From: Ruegeria sp. HKCCD4315
GTDB lineage: Bacteria; Pseudomonadota; Alphaproteobacteria; Rhodobacterales; Rhodobacteraceae
Length of the DNA: 64,000 bases
NCBI RefSeq assembly: GCF_013112245.1
Contig: NZ_WVRN01000001.1
Location: forward strand, 3,104,501-3,168,500
Reading direction: 5' to 3'
Below, piece by piece: positions 17,425-25,550 of the stretch; position 1 is the stretch's first letter, and each line of letters begins with the position of its first letter. Under the pieces are notes generated by a model. The model saw only the letters and a program-made list of their open reading frames with translations. It ran no database searches and was not told the origin of the DNA. Position numbers and translations under genes: made by a program.

Positions 17425-18551
17425 CAGTTCGCCAGCAAAACCGCAGCCGTCGCTGTCCACGACAGCCAGACCGGGTCTTCCCAAGTGAACGAACGGCGCG
17501 AGATTCGGCGGGTGTTGGCCGTCTGCGCCTTGATGATTGTGCCGTTTGCCAATTCCACATGATAGGTGGACAGATTGCCCAGATAGGCAATGTCATGAAC
17601 CTTGCCCTGAACAGCGTTGACCGCATCGGCTGGCCTCTCGGCTGAGATGGTCACCTTCTCGGGGCGGATAGCCAGATGACAGGACTGACCGTTTGAGAAG
17701 CCCGTTGATGATGACGCCGTTATAGGAGCCTGACCTTCGGCCCAATCAATCTGATAAGTATCCTCACCCGATGGGGCTGCACGGCCTTCGATAATATTCA
17801 CATCCCCAATGAAATCAGCAACATAAACCGAGGCCGGGTTCTCGTAGATCCGGTCGGGCGTAGCAACCTGCATCAATTGTCCCTGATCCATCACCGCCAC
17901 TCGGCTGGCGACTGTCATGGCCTCTTCCTGATCGTGGGTGACGATCACAAATGTGGTGCCGGTTTTCTCTTGAATATCCATCAATTCGAACTGCGTATCT
18001 TGGCGCAGTTTCTTGTCGAGCGCGCCCAGCGGTTCATCCAACAGCAGAAGTTTTGGAGCCTTCGCCAAAGAGCGCGCCAAAGCAACGCGCTGTCGTTGTC
18101 CACCTGAAATCTGATGCGGCTTACGGCGGGCAAACTGCTCCAATCGGGTCAGGCGCAGCATTTCTTCAACCCGTTCTTCAAGGTCGTGTTTCGGCATATT
18201 GTCCCGACGCAGACCAAACGCGATGTTTTCCCAGACGCTGAGATGCGGGAAAAGAGCATATGACTGGAACATCATGTTCACAGCGCGCTTGTTGGGTGGA
18301 ATAGGGTCAATATCCTGACCGCCCAACAGGATATGACCTTCGGTTGGGGTTTCGAACCCGGCAAGCATCCGCATCATCGTTGTCTTGCCGCATCCCGACG
18401 GACCAAGCAGGGCAAAGAATTCACGCTCGAATATATCCAGTGACAGATTGTCGATCGCCGTGAACTCGCCGAAGCGCTTGGTCACGTTCTGAAACTGGAT
18501 CAAGGGTTTCGCCTGTGGGTCATCCCACGGCGCAAAGACGTCAGAATTCAA
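17424..18551 (-). CDS. potG: Putrescine ABC transporter ATPase PotG
   Basis: The 375-residue ATP-binding subunit has a Walker A motif (GPSGCGKTT), the Q-loop (MMFQSYALFPHLSVWENIAF), the ABC signature (ISGGQRQRVALARSLA), Walker B (LLLLDEPLGALD) and the H-loop (VTHDQEEAM). A C-terminal TOBE regulatory domain follows (HLAIRPEKVTIS and after). It energises uptake by PotH/PotI. The gene follows potF by 76 bp that contain a 7-bp hairpin. PotG versus PotA naming depends on PotF and is an inference from context. Confidence 0.94.
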   Translation of the reverse strand: MNSDVFAPWDDPQAKPLIQFQNVTKRFGEFTAIDNLSLDIFEREFFALLGPSGCGKTTMMRMLAGFETPTEGHILLGGQDIDPIPPNKRAVNMMFQSYALFPHLSVWENIAFGLRRDNMPKHDLEERVEEMLRLTRLEQFARRKPHQISGGQRQRVALARSLAKAPKLLLLDEPLGALDKKLRQDTQFELMDIQEKTGTTFVIVTHDQEEAMTVASRVAVMDQGQLMQVATPDRIYENPASVYVADFIGDVNIIEGRAAPSGEDTYQIDWAEGQAPITASSSTGFSNGQSCHLAIRPEKVTISAERPADAVNAVQGKVHDIAYLGNLSTYHVELANGTIIKAQTANTRRISRRSFTWEDPVWLSWTATAAVLLAN

Positions 18552-18587
18552 GGCAGCCCCCGCATAGTCAGTTTGGACATTTTGTGT

Positions 18588-18613
18588 GCGGGGCCGTCAT
18601 TCGACCGCCCCGC
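18588..18613 (-). other. Hairpin between potF and potG
   Basis: GCGGGGC (18588-18594) and GCCCCGC (18607-18613) can pair around a 12-base loop. No T-run follows, so it more likely protects the potF part of the message or lowers read-through into potG than terminates, as in other transport operons where the binding protein is made in excess. Confidence 0.45.
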
Positions 18614-18627
18614 GCCGTGAAACCGGA

Positions 18628-19713
18628 TCAGGTACCTGACTTGATCTTGGTCCAAAGGCGGGTCACGACACGCTGCGTTTTCGCAGGGTAAGGCGTCGTG
18701 ATGTACAGGTTTTGCATTGTCGTATCATCCGGATAGATTGCCGGATCACCAATCACGTCTTCCTCAAGGAATTCCTGCGAGGCTTTGTTGCCATTGGCGT
18801 AGTAGACGTAATTGGACGCGGCAGCCATGTTGTTGGCATCCAGGATGAAATTCAGGAACTTATGCGCGCCTTCCGGATTCGGTGCATCCGCCGGGATCGC
18901 CATTTGGTCAAACCACATCAGCGATCCTTCCGCGAACGGATGATATTCGATGTTTACACCGTTCTCGGCTTCGGCTGCGCGGTCTCGCGCCTGCAGGATG
19001 TCACCAGACCAACCCACGGCAACGCAAATGTCGCCATTCGCCAGCGCGTTGATGTATTCCGAACTGTGGAACTTTTGGATGTGCGGACGAACGCCCATCA
19101 GAACGTCTTCGGCTTTCTTGATCACATCCGGATCGTGGCTGTCCGGGTCTTCACCGATATACTGCAAGGTCATCGGTATCATTTCGGCTGGCGCATCAAG
19201 GAAATGAACACCACACGACGCCAGTTTTTCCATGTTCTCTGGCTTCAAAACCAGATCCATGCTGTTCAGTGCCACATCGTCGCCCAAGGCTTCCTTGACC
19301 TTGTCGACATTCACACCAATACCCGTGGTGCCCCACATATAGTTAATCGAATAGGCGTTGTTTGGGTCATACCCTGCAGTTCGCTCTTGAATAACGTCCC
19401 AAAGGTTGCCCGCATTCGACAGTTTGGCCGCATCCAGTTCCTGAAACGCCCCTGCCTGAATTTGACGTTGAAGGAACGTGCCAGAAGGCACCACCACGTC
19501 ATAGCCCGAACCACCAGCCAGCATCTTGGTTTCCAGAACCTCGTTGCTGTCAAACACGTCGTAGATGAGGGTCAGACCAGTTTCTTCCTCGAATTTGCTC
19601 AGAAGCTCTTCGTCGATGTAGTCGGACCAGTTGTAGACACGCACCTCTTCAGCGAAAGCCGCCGAAGTCCCCAATGCGATGACCGCTGTCATGGTCAGCG
19701 TTTTGATTGTCAT
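18628..19713 (-). CDS. potF: Periplasmic putrescine-binding protein PotF
   Basis: The 361-residue protein has a signal peptide (TLTMTAVIALGTSAAFAEE) and the polyamine-binding protein pattern: VRVYNWSDYIDEELLSKFEE at the mature N terminus, YDVVVPSGTFLQRQIQAGAF, and the ligand-contact region VGWSGDILQARDRA. It delivers putrescine to PotGHI. The start at 19713 has GGGAGAAG upstream. Transcription begins in the 131-bp region shared with the divergent GntR gene, which contains ATTTGATCAA sites. PotF rather than PotD specificity is suggested by the linked oxidase and aminotransferase. Confidence 0.92.
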   Translation of the reverse strand: MTIKTLTMTAVIALGTSAAFAEEVRVYNWSDYIDEELLSKFEEETGLTLIYDVFDSNEVLETKMLAGGSGYDVVVPSGTFLQRQIQAGAFQELDAAKLSNAGNLWDVIQERTAGYDPNNAYSINYMWGTTGIGVNVDKVKEALGDDVALNSMDLVLKPENMEKLASCGVHFLDAPAEMIPMTLQYIGEDPDSHDPDVIKKAEDVLMGVRPHIQKFHSSEYINALANGDICVAVGWSGDILQARDRAAEAENGVNIEYHPFAEGSLMWFDQMAIPADAPNPEGAHKFLNFILDANNMAAASNYVYYANGNKASQEFLEEDVIGDPAIYPDDTTMQNLYITTPYPAKTQRVVTRLWTKIKSGT

Positions 19714-19753
19714 ATTCTTCTCCCTGCAAGTGTACGGCTATTTTCCCGTTTTT

Positions 19754-19767
19754 TTGGATTTGATCAA
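19754..19767. promoter_or_regulatory. Candidate GntR operator, copy 1 (TTGGATTTGATCAA)
   Basis: TTGGATTTGATCAA contains the palindrome TTGATCAA and lies in the divergent potF/gntR region. It is identical, over 14 bases, to a second copy 100 bases away. It is the best candidate site for the adjacent GntR-family protein. Confidence 0.5.
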
Positions 19768-19844
19768 GTTTTGCGTTTTCCCCTGATCCAGCGTATGGTT
19801 TCACGAGGTCTGTCACCTGACAAGTCAGGGTTAGTCGAAATAGG

Positions 19845-20537
19845 ATGAACCAATTGGATTTGATCAAAAATAAGGCATCTGCAACTCCAACCGACAGCGG
19901 AAAACAACCCGCACATGAGCAGGTTTATCAAACCCTCAGATATCAGATCCTGTTTGGGGAACTGGTCCCGGGGCAGCCCGTCACAATCCAAGGTTTGACT
20001 GATTCGCTGGGTGTTGGAATGACCCCGGTACGCGAAGCGATCCGACGTTTGATCTCGGATGGGGCACTGGTGTTTCAGGGCAACCGCCGCGTCAGCGTTC
20101 CGCTTTTGAGCGCCGCCGATATCGAGCAGATGATTTTTGCCAGAATTTCAATAGAATCAGAGCTTTCCAGACGCGCAACTGGCAATTTGCAGGCGGAAAA
20201 CATTGATCATCTGGAACGCATCGACAAGCATTTGGATCGCATGATCGCAGATGGCGACGTTGGCGGATATCTGCGTTTGAACCAAACGTTTCATGAAACA
20301 CTCTACTCCCACGCCAATGCCGCTATCCTCATTGATCTTGCCGAACGGCTGTGGTTGCGCTTTGGCCCGTCTTTGCGGGTTGTTTGCGGTCGCTTTGGCA
20401 CACAGAGCCTTCCTGACCGGCACAAAGATATCATCACTGCATTGCGTAACGGCGACGCTGAAATGGCGGCAAAAGCAACGGCTCAGGACATTGAGCAAGG
20501 TATGGAGCTGATCTCGGAGTCCCTCAATTCCGCCTAA
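19845..20537 (+). CDS. GntR-family regulator (FCD type) of the putrescine locus
   Basis: The 230-residue protein has an N-terminal winged helix (EQVYQTLRYQILFGELVPGQ, then LTDSLGVGMTPVREAIRRL) and a helical FCD effector-binding domain (ARISIESELSRRATGNL, LNQTFHETLYSHANAA). Such proteins bind palindromic operators and release them on binding small acids or related metabolites. It is divergent from potF and directly precedes the aminotransferase gene, so it probably controls putrescine uptake and breakdown. Codons 4-8 of its own gene contain a copy of the candidate operator, suggesting autoregulation. Confidence 0.9.
   Translation: MNQLDLIKNKASATPTDSGKQPAHEQVYQTLRYQILFGELVPGQPVTIQGLTDSLGVGMTPVREAIRRLISDGALVFQGNRRVSVPLLSAADIEQMIFARISIESELSRRATGNLQAENIDHLERIDKHLDRMIADGDVGGYLRLNQTFHETLYSHANAAILIDLAERLWLRFGPSLRVVCGRFGTQSLPDRHKDIITALRNGDAEMAAKATAQDIEQGMELISESLNSA
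19854..19867. promoter_or_regulatory. Candidate GntR operator, copy 2, inside the gntR coding start
   Basis: The same 14 bases TTGGATTTGATCAA recur exactly 100 bases after copy 1 and encode residues of the regulator's own N terminus (QLDLIK). Binding here would block its own transcription. Confidence 0.45.
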
Positions 20538-20552
20538 TTCCCTCCGATTCGA

Positions 20553-20580
20553 TTGACAGTGTAAAATTTGATCATATTGT
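20553..20580 (+). promoter_or_regulatory. Promoter of the aminotransferase gene with nested operator
   Basis: TTGACA (20553-20558), a 16-base spacer and TATTGT (20575-20580) resemble a housekeeping promoter. The spacer holds ATTTGATCA (20566-20574), the third copy of the putative GntR element, placed where a repressor would block polymerase. Confidence 0.55.
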
Positions 20581-20612
20581 GATCCCCAACTGCTTTTGTG
20601 GGAGAATCTCTG

Positions 20613-22010
20613 ATGTCCACCATCACCAACCATATGCCGACCGCCGAGTTGCAGGCGCTGGATGCAGCGCATCACCTCCATCCGTTTTCCGCCAATGGCG
20701 CGCTGGGTCAGGAAGGTGCGCGTGTGATTACCCGTGCCAAAGGGGTTTACCTGACCGATAGTGAGGGTGAAGAGATTTTGGACGCCATGGCAGGTTTGTG
20801 GTGCGTCAATATCGGGTACGGTCGCGATGAACTGGCAGAAGTTGCCGCGCGTCAGATGCGTGAACTGCCCTATTACAACACGTTTTTCAAAACGACCCAT
20901 GTTCCGGCCATTGCGCTGGCCGCAAAAATTGCCGAGCTGGCACCGGGCGATCTGAACCACGTCTTCTTTGCTGCGGGCGGGTCCGAGGCTAACGATACAA
21001 ATATTCGTCTGGTGCGCACCTATTGGGCCGAAAAGGGCCAGCCGGACAAGAACATCATCATCAGCCGCCACAACGCTTATCACGGGTCTTCCGTGGGGTC
21101 TGCTTCGCTGGGCGGCATGGCAGGGATGCATGCGCAAGGTGGCATCCCGATCCCGAACATTCACCACATCAACCAACCCAATTGGTGGGCCGAAGGTGGT
21201 GACATGTCGCCCGAAGACTTCGGACTGGCCCGTGCTCGCGAGCTGGAAGAGGCTATTCTGGAACTAGGCGAAGACCGCGTTGCAGCCTTTATCGCCGAAC
21301 CCGTGCAGGGCGCAGGCGGCGTGATCGTTGCGCCGGACACGTATTGGCCGGAAATCCAACGCATCTGTGACAAGTACGACATCCTGTTGATCGCGGATGA
21401 GGTCATCTGCGGATTTGGCCGTACCGGCAATTGGTTCGGTTCGCAAACCGTTGGAATCAAGCCGCATATCATGACCATCGCCAAAGGGCTTAGCTCGGGC
21501 TACGCGCCGATCGGCGGGTCCATCGTGAATGACGAGATCGCCCAAGTGATCGGCGGCACCGAGTTCAACCACGGTTACACCTATTCCGGCCACCCTGTCG
21601 CCGCTGCTGTGGCGCTGGAGAACCTACGCATCCTCGAAGAAGAGAAAATCGTCGAGCATGTCCGCGACGTAGCAGCGCCCTATCTGAAACAGAAATGGGA
21701 GGCGCTGGCCGATCATCCGCTGGTGGGTGAGGCGAAAATCGTTGGCATGATGGCGTCGATCGCGTTGACCCCAGACAAGGCCAGCCGCGCCAAGTTCGCA
21801 TCCGAACCGGGCACCGTGGGCTATATCTGCCGCGACCGTTGTTTTGCCAATAACCTGATCATGCGTCATGTCGGCGACCGGATGATTATCTCACCGCCCC
21901 TGATCCTGACTCCGGCAGACATCGATGAGATGTTTGTGCGGATCCACAAGTCATTGGATGAAGCGCAGGCCGAGATTATTGCACAGGGTTTAATGAAAGC
22001 GGCGTCTTAA
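20613..22010 (+). CDS. spuC: Class III aminotransferase, putrescine--pyruvate type (SpuC)
   Basis: The 465-residue PLP enzyme belongs to the omega-aminotransferases. The catalytic-lysine segment TIAKGLSSGYAPIGG, the acidic PLP contact LLIADEVICGFGRTG and the FAAGGSEANDTNIRL segment are all present. SpuC-like members transfer the amino group of putrescine to pyruvate, giving 4-aminobutanal. Putrescine as substrate is inferred from potF, the oxidase and the shared operator; beta-alanine or taurine aminotransferases look similar. The ATG at 20613 has GGGAGAA at good spacing. A strong terminator follows. Confidence 0.88.
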   Translation: MSTITNHMPTAELQALDAAHHLHPFSANGALGQEGARVITRAKGVYLTDSEGEEILDAMAGLWCVNIGYGRDELAEVAARQMRELPYYNTFFKTTHVPAIALAAKIAELAPGDLNHVFFAAGGSEANDTNIRLVRTYWAEKGQPDKNIIISRHNAYHGSSVGSASLGGMAGMHAQGGIPIPNIHHINQPNWWAEGGDMSPEDFGLARARELEEAILELGEDRVAAFIAEPVQGAGGVIVAPDTYWPEIQRICDKYDILLIADEVICGFGRTGNWFGSQTVGIKPHIMTIAKGLSSGYAPIGGSIVNDEIAQVIGGTEFNHGYTYSGHPVAAAVALENLRILEEEKIVEHVRDVAAPYLKQKWEALADHPLVGEAKIVGMMASIALTPDKASRAKFASEPGTVGYICRDRCFANNLIMRHVGDRMIISPPLILTPADIDEMFVRIHKSLDEAQAEIIAQGLMKAAS

Positions 22011-22032
22011 TCGGCGCGGTCGGGAACACGGT

Positions 22033-22065
22033 AAAGGCGGCTGGAATGGCCGCCTTTTGTTTTTG
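22033..22065 (+). terminator. Intrinsic terminator of spuC
   Basis: AAAGGCGGC and GCCGCCTTT form a 9-bp stem with a 7-base loop, followed by TGTTTTT. It lies 23 bases after the spuC stop. Confidence 0.9.
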
Positions 22066-22138
22066 GGCTTGGCCAGATGATACTGTCCAGTTTAGCCCTT
22101 GTTAGACATTCCTTTTTCCCGGGACGTTAGGATCCTTT

Positions 22139-23317
22139 GTGTCGCTGAGCCAAGACTTCGAATCCATTCTGGACGTCGTGAAACGAACCGACCCAAGCTT
22201 TGCGACGGTCGATCCAGGAAAGATCGACGCCAATATCGAAGCTGCGCGGAAGCACGCGACTCGGAATGCGCGAGAGCCGTTCTTGCTGTCGGCAATGCGC
22301 CTCTTGGCCCTTTCCGGCAACGGCCACACGCGCCTGATCCCGAACGACGCGATCTCAGTCCTGCCGCTGCGATTTGTGAGCTTTGGGAGATCGGTTTTTC
22401 TAACCAAATCCTCAGCGCCATTTGCGGAACTTGCGCCCAGTAAGCTGCTCGGCGTTAACGGTACACCTGTAGAAAAGATCGAACGCGCGGCAGCCTCTCT
22501 TCTGTCAGGAACACCGCAACGAAAGCGTGTAATTGGACCTTTGATATTTGCCTGGCCAGCAGCGTTGGCCGAACTGGGTTTCGCACCATTCGACCATGAG
22601 ACACAGTATCACCTTCAAGGCGCTGACGGGCGCAGACACTCAGTAAGTGTGGCGAACGGCGATACTGTTCTGGCGTCAGAAATGTATCCACGGAACGAAC
22701 ACGGCAAAGTCGATCCCCTAAGGAATGACAAAGGGTTCGTGGAAATCCACGACTGTTCTGAAAATGGTCTCGCTTTGAAGCTGCCAAGTTTCTTCGATCC
22801 CAGTGAAAGCGCGCTTGCCGAAGCAATCGATAAAGCCGCCACACAGGTTCGGGCCCGCCGCGACAATTTCCTTGTCATCGATGTTCGGAGCAACACCGGG
22901 GGCGACTTTTTGGCAACCATGCCTCTGATCGATGCAATCACCGAAAGTACCCAGCGGTGCGGATGTGCGGTGTTGGTGGACAAATTCACCTTTTCTGCAG
23001 CAATCGTCTTTGTCGCGATCCTCAGGTATCGGCTTGGGCACAAGCTGACGATCGTCGGTGAAGAAATGGGCGACGGGCTCAAGTTCTTTGCGGAAGGCGG
23101 CTTGATCGAATTGCCGAACAGCGGCGCCGTTGTTCGATACTCAACTGCGCTTCACGATTGGGAAACCGGAACGACGGATCAAACGACGCCGTCTGACATC
23201 GCCCGTCAGCTCGTGCCTGTCCATAGGCTTGCAATTGATCGGGAATGGTTTTCGACACCGTTTGACACAACGCCTGAGGACACTGCCTACAACAGGCTGG
23301 TTGAAGAATTGGCTTAA
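22139..23317 (+). CDS. S41-like peptidase-fold protein without signal peptide
   Basis: The 392-residue protein resembles the core of tail-specific S41 peptidases: FLVIDVRSNTGGDF and later CAVLVDKFTFSAAIVFVAIL, where the serine of TFSAA is in the nucleophile position, then IVGEEMGDGLKFFAEGG. The N-terminal half contains a possible PDZ-like fragment (LGVNGTPVEKIERAA). Most S41 enzymes are exported, but no signal peptide is visible here, so it would act in the cytoplasm or be catalytically modified. The start is GTG at 22139 with AGGA six bases upstream. No partner is evident. Confidence 0.7.
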   Translation: MSLSQDFESILDVVKRTDPSFATVDPGKIDANIEAARKHATRNAREPFLLSAMRLLALSGNGHTRLIPNDAISVLPLRFVSFGRSVFLTKSSAPFAELAPSKLLGVNGTPVEKIERAAASLLSGTPQRKRVIGPLIFAWPAALAELGFAPFDHETQYHLQGADGRRHSVSVANGDTVLASEMYPRNEHGKVDPLRNDKGFVEIHDCSENGLALKLPSFFDPSESALAEAIDKAATQVRARRDNFLVIDVRSNTGGDFLATMPLIDAITESTQRCGCAVLVDKFTFSAAIVFVAILRYRLGHKLTIVGEEMGDGLKFFAEGGLIELPNSGAVVRYSTALHDWETGTTDQTTPSDIARQLVPVHRLAIDREWFSTPFDTTPEDTAYNRLVEELA

Positions 23318-23372
23318 CGCAGTTGCGTCGCGCACACCCGGCTCAAGCAAACATAGACGGCCCGCTACTCGG

Positions 23373-24689
23373 TCACCTCAACCGATCCAACAGTTTCACA
23401 GTCGGATACCCGTCCGGGCGCAACCCCTGTGCCAGCTGATAGGCTCGCACGGCGTTGATAGTATTTGGTCCGGTACGCCCATCAATGCCCTTTGTGTCGA
23501 ACCCGGCTTCGGTCAGGCGGGTTTGCAGTTCCTTTTTCTCGGAAAAACTCAACACTCTGTCCGCGCGCGGCCAGTTGGATTGAAACGACACGCCTCCGGC
23601 AAGCCGGTCAGACAGATGCCCGATACCGATCACATAGGCGTCTGCCCCGTTATACGCTTCGATCACGCTGAAATTGTCAAAGATCATCAAGGCAACGCCC
23701 TGCCATCCGGCCGGAAGCAGGATCGCCGCCTGACCGTGGTCTGGAACAGCGTTGCCATCGGTTCCCACAACACCCTGTGCAGCCCATTCGGACGGCATCC
23801 GGGTGAAGTCTCGCCGGGCCGAAGCGTAGTCAAAGCCTGCGGGCAATCGCACCTCAACCCCCCAAGGTTGCCCCTTGGTCCAACCGTGCTGTGCCAGATA
23901 CGACGCCGCCGAGGCCAATGCATCCGTTGGATCGTCTGACCAGATGTCGCGGCGGCCATCTCCGTCAAAGTCGACCGCATGATCCAGATACGAGGTCGGC
24001 ATGAATTGCGTGTGGCCCATCGCACCCGCCCAGCTGCCTAACATGTTCGCAGCGCTGACATCACCTGCCTGCACGATCTGCAGGGCAGCGATCAACTGGG
24101 TTTCGAAGAACTGAGCACGCCTTGCGTCAAAGGCCAGTGTCGCCAGAGACCTGAGCGTGCGGCTACTGCCACGATAAGACCCAAACGAGGTTTCCAGCCC
24201 CCAGATTGCCGTTACAACCTCTTTCTCGACACCATATTCAGCCTCAATCCGCTTCAGCACTTGCCGGTGCCGTTGCATGGCGGCTCGCCCGTTTGACAAT
24301 CGCGTGTCCGAAACCGCCGAATCCAAATAAGCCCAAATCGGCTTCGAGAATTCGGCCTGATTTCGATCCCGCGCGATGATGTCTTCGTCAAAGGTTATAT
24401 CCGAAAACACCTGAGACAGCGTCCGTTGCGATATTCCCTGCTGCCGCGCCCTATCCTGAAACGCGCTCAGCCAGACCTGAAACCGTGCTGCCGCTGCTGC
24501 AGAAACCTGCAGCGCCTCGATCGATGGTCGCGGAACGGGTCGAAGCGAAACAGCCAAGTCTGCCGAAGCCAGCTGTATCGTTTCGCCAAGAGCATCACTG
24601 CCCGACCATTTTCCAGTGTCTGTTGTGTCCGCCTGCACCATGGATGCCCATAATGCGACGGTCATGACGCCGCCTACGCATTTATGCAT
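23373..24689 (-). CDS. MltB-family lytic murein transglycosylase with PG-binding domain
   Basis: The 438-residue protein has an N-terminal export signal (VMTVALWASMVQA), an MltB-type lytic transglycosylase domain (about residues 60-360) and a C-terminal peptidoglycan-binding domain (about 378-436: LQTRLTEAGFDTKGIDGRTG then NTINAVRAYQLAQG). The catalytic glutamate is in TAIWGLETSFGSYRG, and AGAMGHTQFMPTSY is the family's second signature. It cleaves the glycan strand, forming 1,6-anhydromuramic ends in the periplasm. It converges with the S41-like gene. Confidence 0.93.
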   Translation of the reverse strand: MHKCVGGVMTVALWASMVQADTTDTGKWSGSDALGETIQLASADLAVSLRPVPRPSIEALQVSAAAAARFQVWLSAFQDRARQQGISQRTLSQVFSDITFDEDIIARDRNQAEFSKPIWAYLDSAVSDTRLSNGRAAMQRHRQVLKRIEAEYGVEKEVVTAIWGLETSFGSYRGSSRTLRSLATLAFDARRAQFFETQLIAALQIVQAGDVSAANMLGSWAGAMGHTQFMPTSYLDHAVDFDGDGRRDIWSDDPTDALASAASYLAQHGWTKGQPWGVEVRLPAGFDYASARRDFTRMPSEWAAQGVVGTDGNAVPDHGQAAILLPAGWQGVALMIFDNFSVIEAYNGADAYVIGIGHLSDRLAGGVSFQSNWPRADRVLSFSEKKELQTRLTEAGFDTKGIDGRTGPNTINAVRAYQLAQGLRPDGYPTVKLLDRLR

Positions 24690-24752
24690 ACCGATTTTTC
24701 CTGATTACTGCTCAACCCTAAGGTAGCGCAAAATCGGCAAATCACAAAGCGC

Positions 24753-25466
24753 TCAGGCACCTGTCTCGCAGTCTTGTGCTTCCCGGTCGGCGCGGATGCG
24801 GGCCAGCACATCGCGCAGCATCGGCACCCGGTTTGGCCTAAAGCTTTGATCCGTCACGCACATATCCTGCATCCGGTCCAGGCGAAAAACGCGAAAATCC
24901 TGCCTCAGATGGCACCAGCTGAGCAACACATTCGAGCGGTCCATATAGACGATGCTAAGCGGATCCACGCGCCGACGCGTGGCCTCTCCCTTTGCGTCGG
25001 TATACGAAAACTCTACCGTGCGCTCGTCCCAGGCTGCCTGCCGCAGGGTTGAAGCGTCTATCGTCGGTGCCGGAGGACGATTAAATCGGGTGGCCGCCAG
25101 AATTGCGTGACTCAGCCTGTGCGACTGACGCGGTGGCAAGCGGCCCTGCAACTTTCGCAGTGCGGCACTGGCGGCATCCGCCAAGGCCGGGTCACCAATA
25201 ACCTGTACTTCGCGCAGGCCCAGAACCAGCGCCTCAAGCTCATCATCGGTGAAACCCAGCGGGGGCAATGTTGCATCCTCGATCAGGGTAAACCCAAACC
25301 CCGCTTCGCCGTCGATAACGGCCCCCAGACCACGTAGCGCATCGATATCGCGATGGATCGTCCGGGCAGACACATCCAGATCCTGCGCCAGTTGCGCCGA
25401 GGTTTTCGGCGACGGGCCAGAACGCAGGGCCTGCATCAATTGGAACAGTCGTGCTGTGCGAGACAT
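24753..25466 (-). CDS. WYL/HTH transcriptional regulator (YafY family)
   Basis: The 237-residue regulator has an N-terminal helix-turn-helix (TSAQLAQDLDVSARTIHRDI) with the IDALRGLGAVIDGE wing, and a C-terminal WYL domain (SIVYMDRSNVLLSWCHLRQD, FRLDRMQDM), which binds nucleic acid or small ligands. I chose the ATG at 25466. It diverges from a GST-DUF1801 pair; a 23-bp inverted repeat in the 84-bp gap is the likely operator for both directions. Confidence 0.88.
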   Translation of the reverse strand: MSRTARLFQLMQALRSGPSPKTSAQLAQDLDVSARTIHRDIDALRGLGAVIDGEAGFGFTLIEDATLPPLGFTDDELEALVLGLREVQVIGDPALADAASAALRKLQGRLPPRQSHRLSHAILAATRFNRPPAPTIDASTLRQAAWDERTVEFSYTDAKGEATRRRVDPLSIVYMDRSNVLLSWCHLRQDFRVFRLDRMQDMCVTDQSFRPNRVPMLRDVLARIRADREAQDCETGA

Positions 25467-25485
25467 GATACACCCTAGCTTAAAC

Positions 25486-25508
25486 CTGATGTCAGTAACT
25501 GTCATCAG
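25486..25508. promoter_or_regulatory. 23-bp inverted repeat between WYL regulator and GST gene
   Basis: The arms CTGATGTCAGT (25486-25496) and ACTGTCATCAG (25498-25508) are near-perfect inverted copies around one base, with a single mismatched pair. It lies midway between the two divergent starts and is the obvious operator for the WYL regulator. Confidence 0.6.
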
Positions 25509-25550
25509 TGCCGACTAGGTATCAAGCATCCCCTTAGACGGAGCAAAGTG

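Noticed and set aside
19754..19767. TTTGATCAA as a possible FNR/CRP-type box
   Set aside because: FNR boxes need TTGAT-N4-ATCAA spacing; here the two halves are fused, and the repeat pattern fits the neighbouring GntR regulator better.
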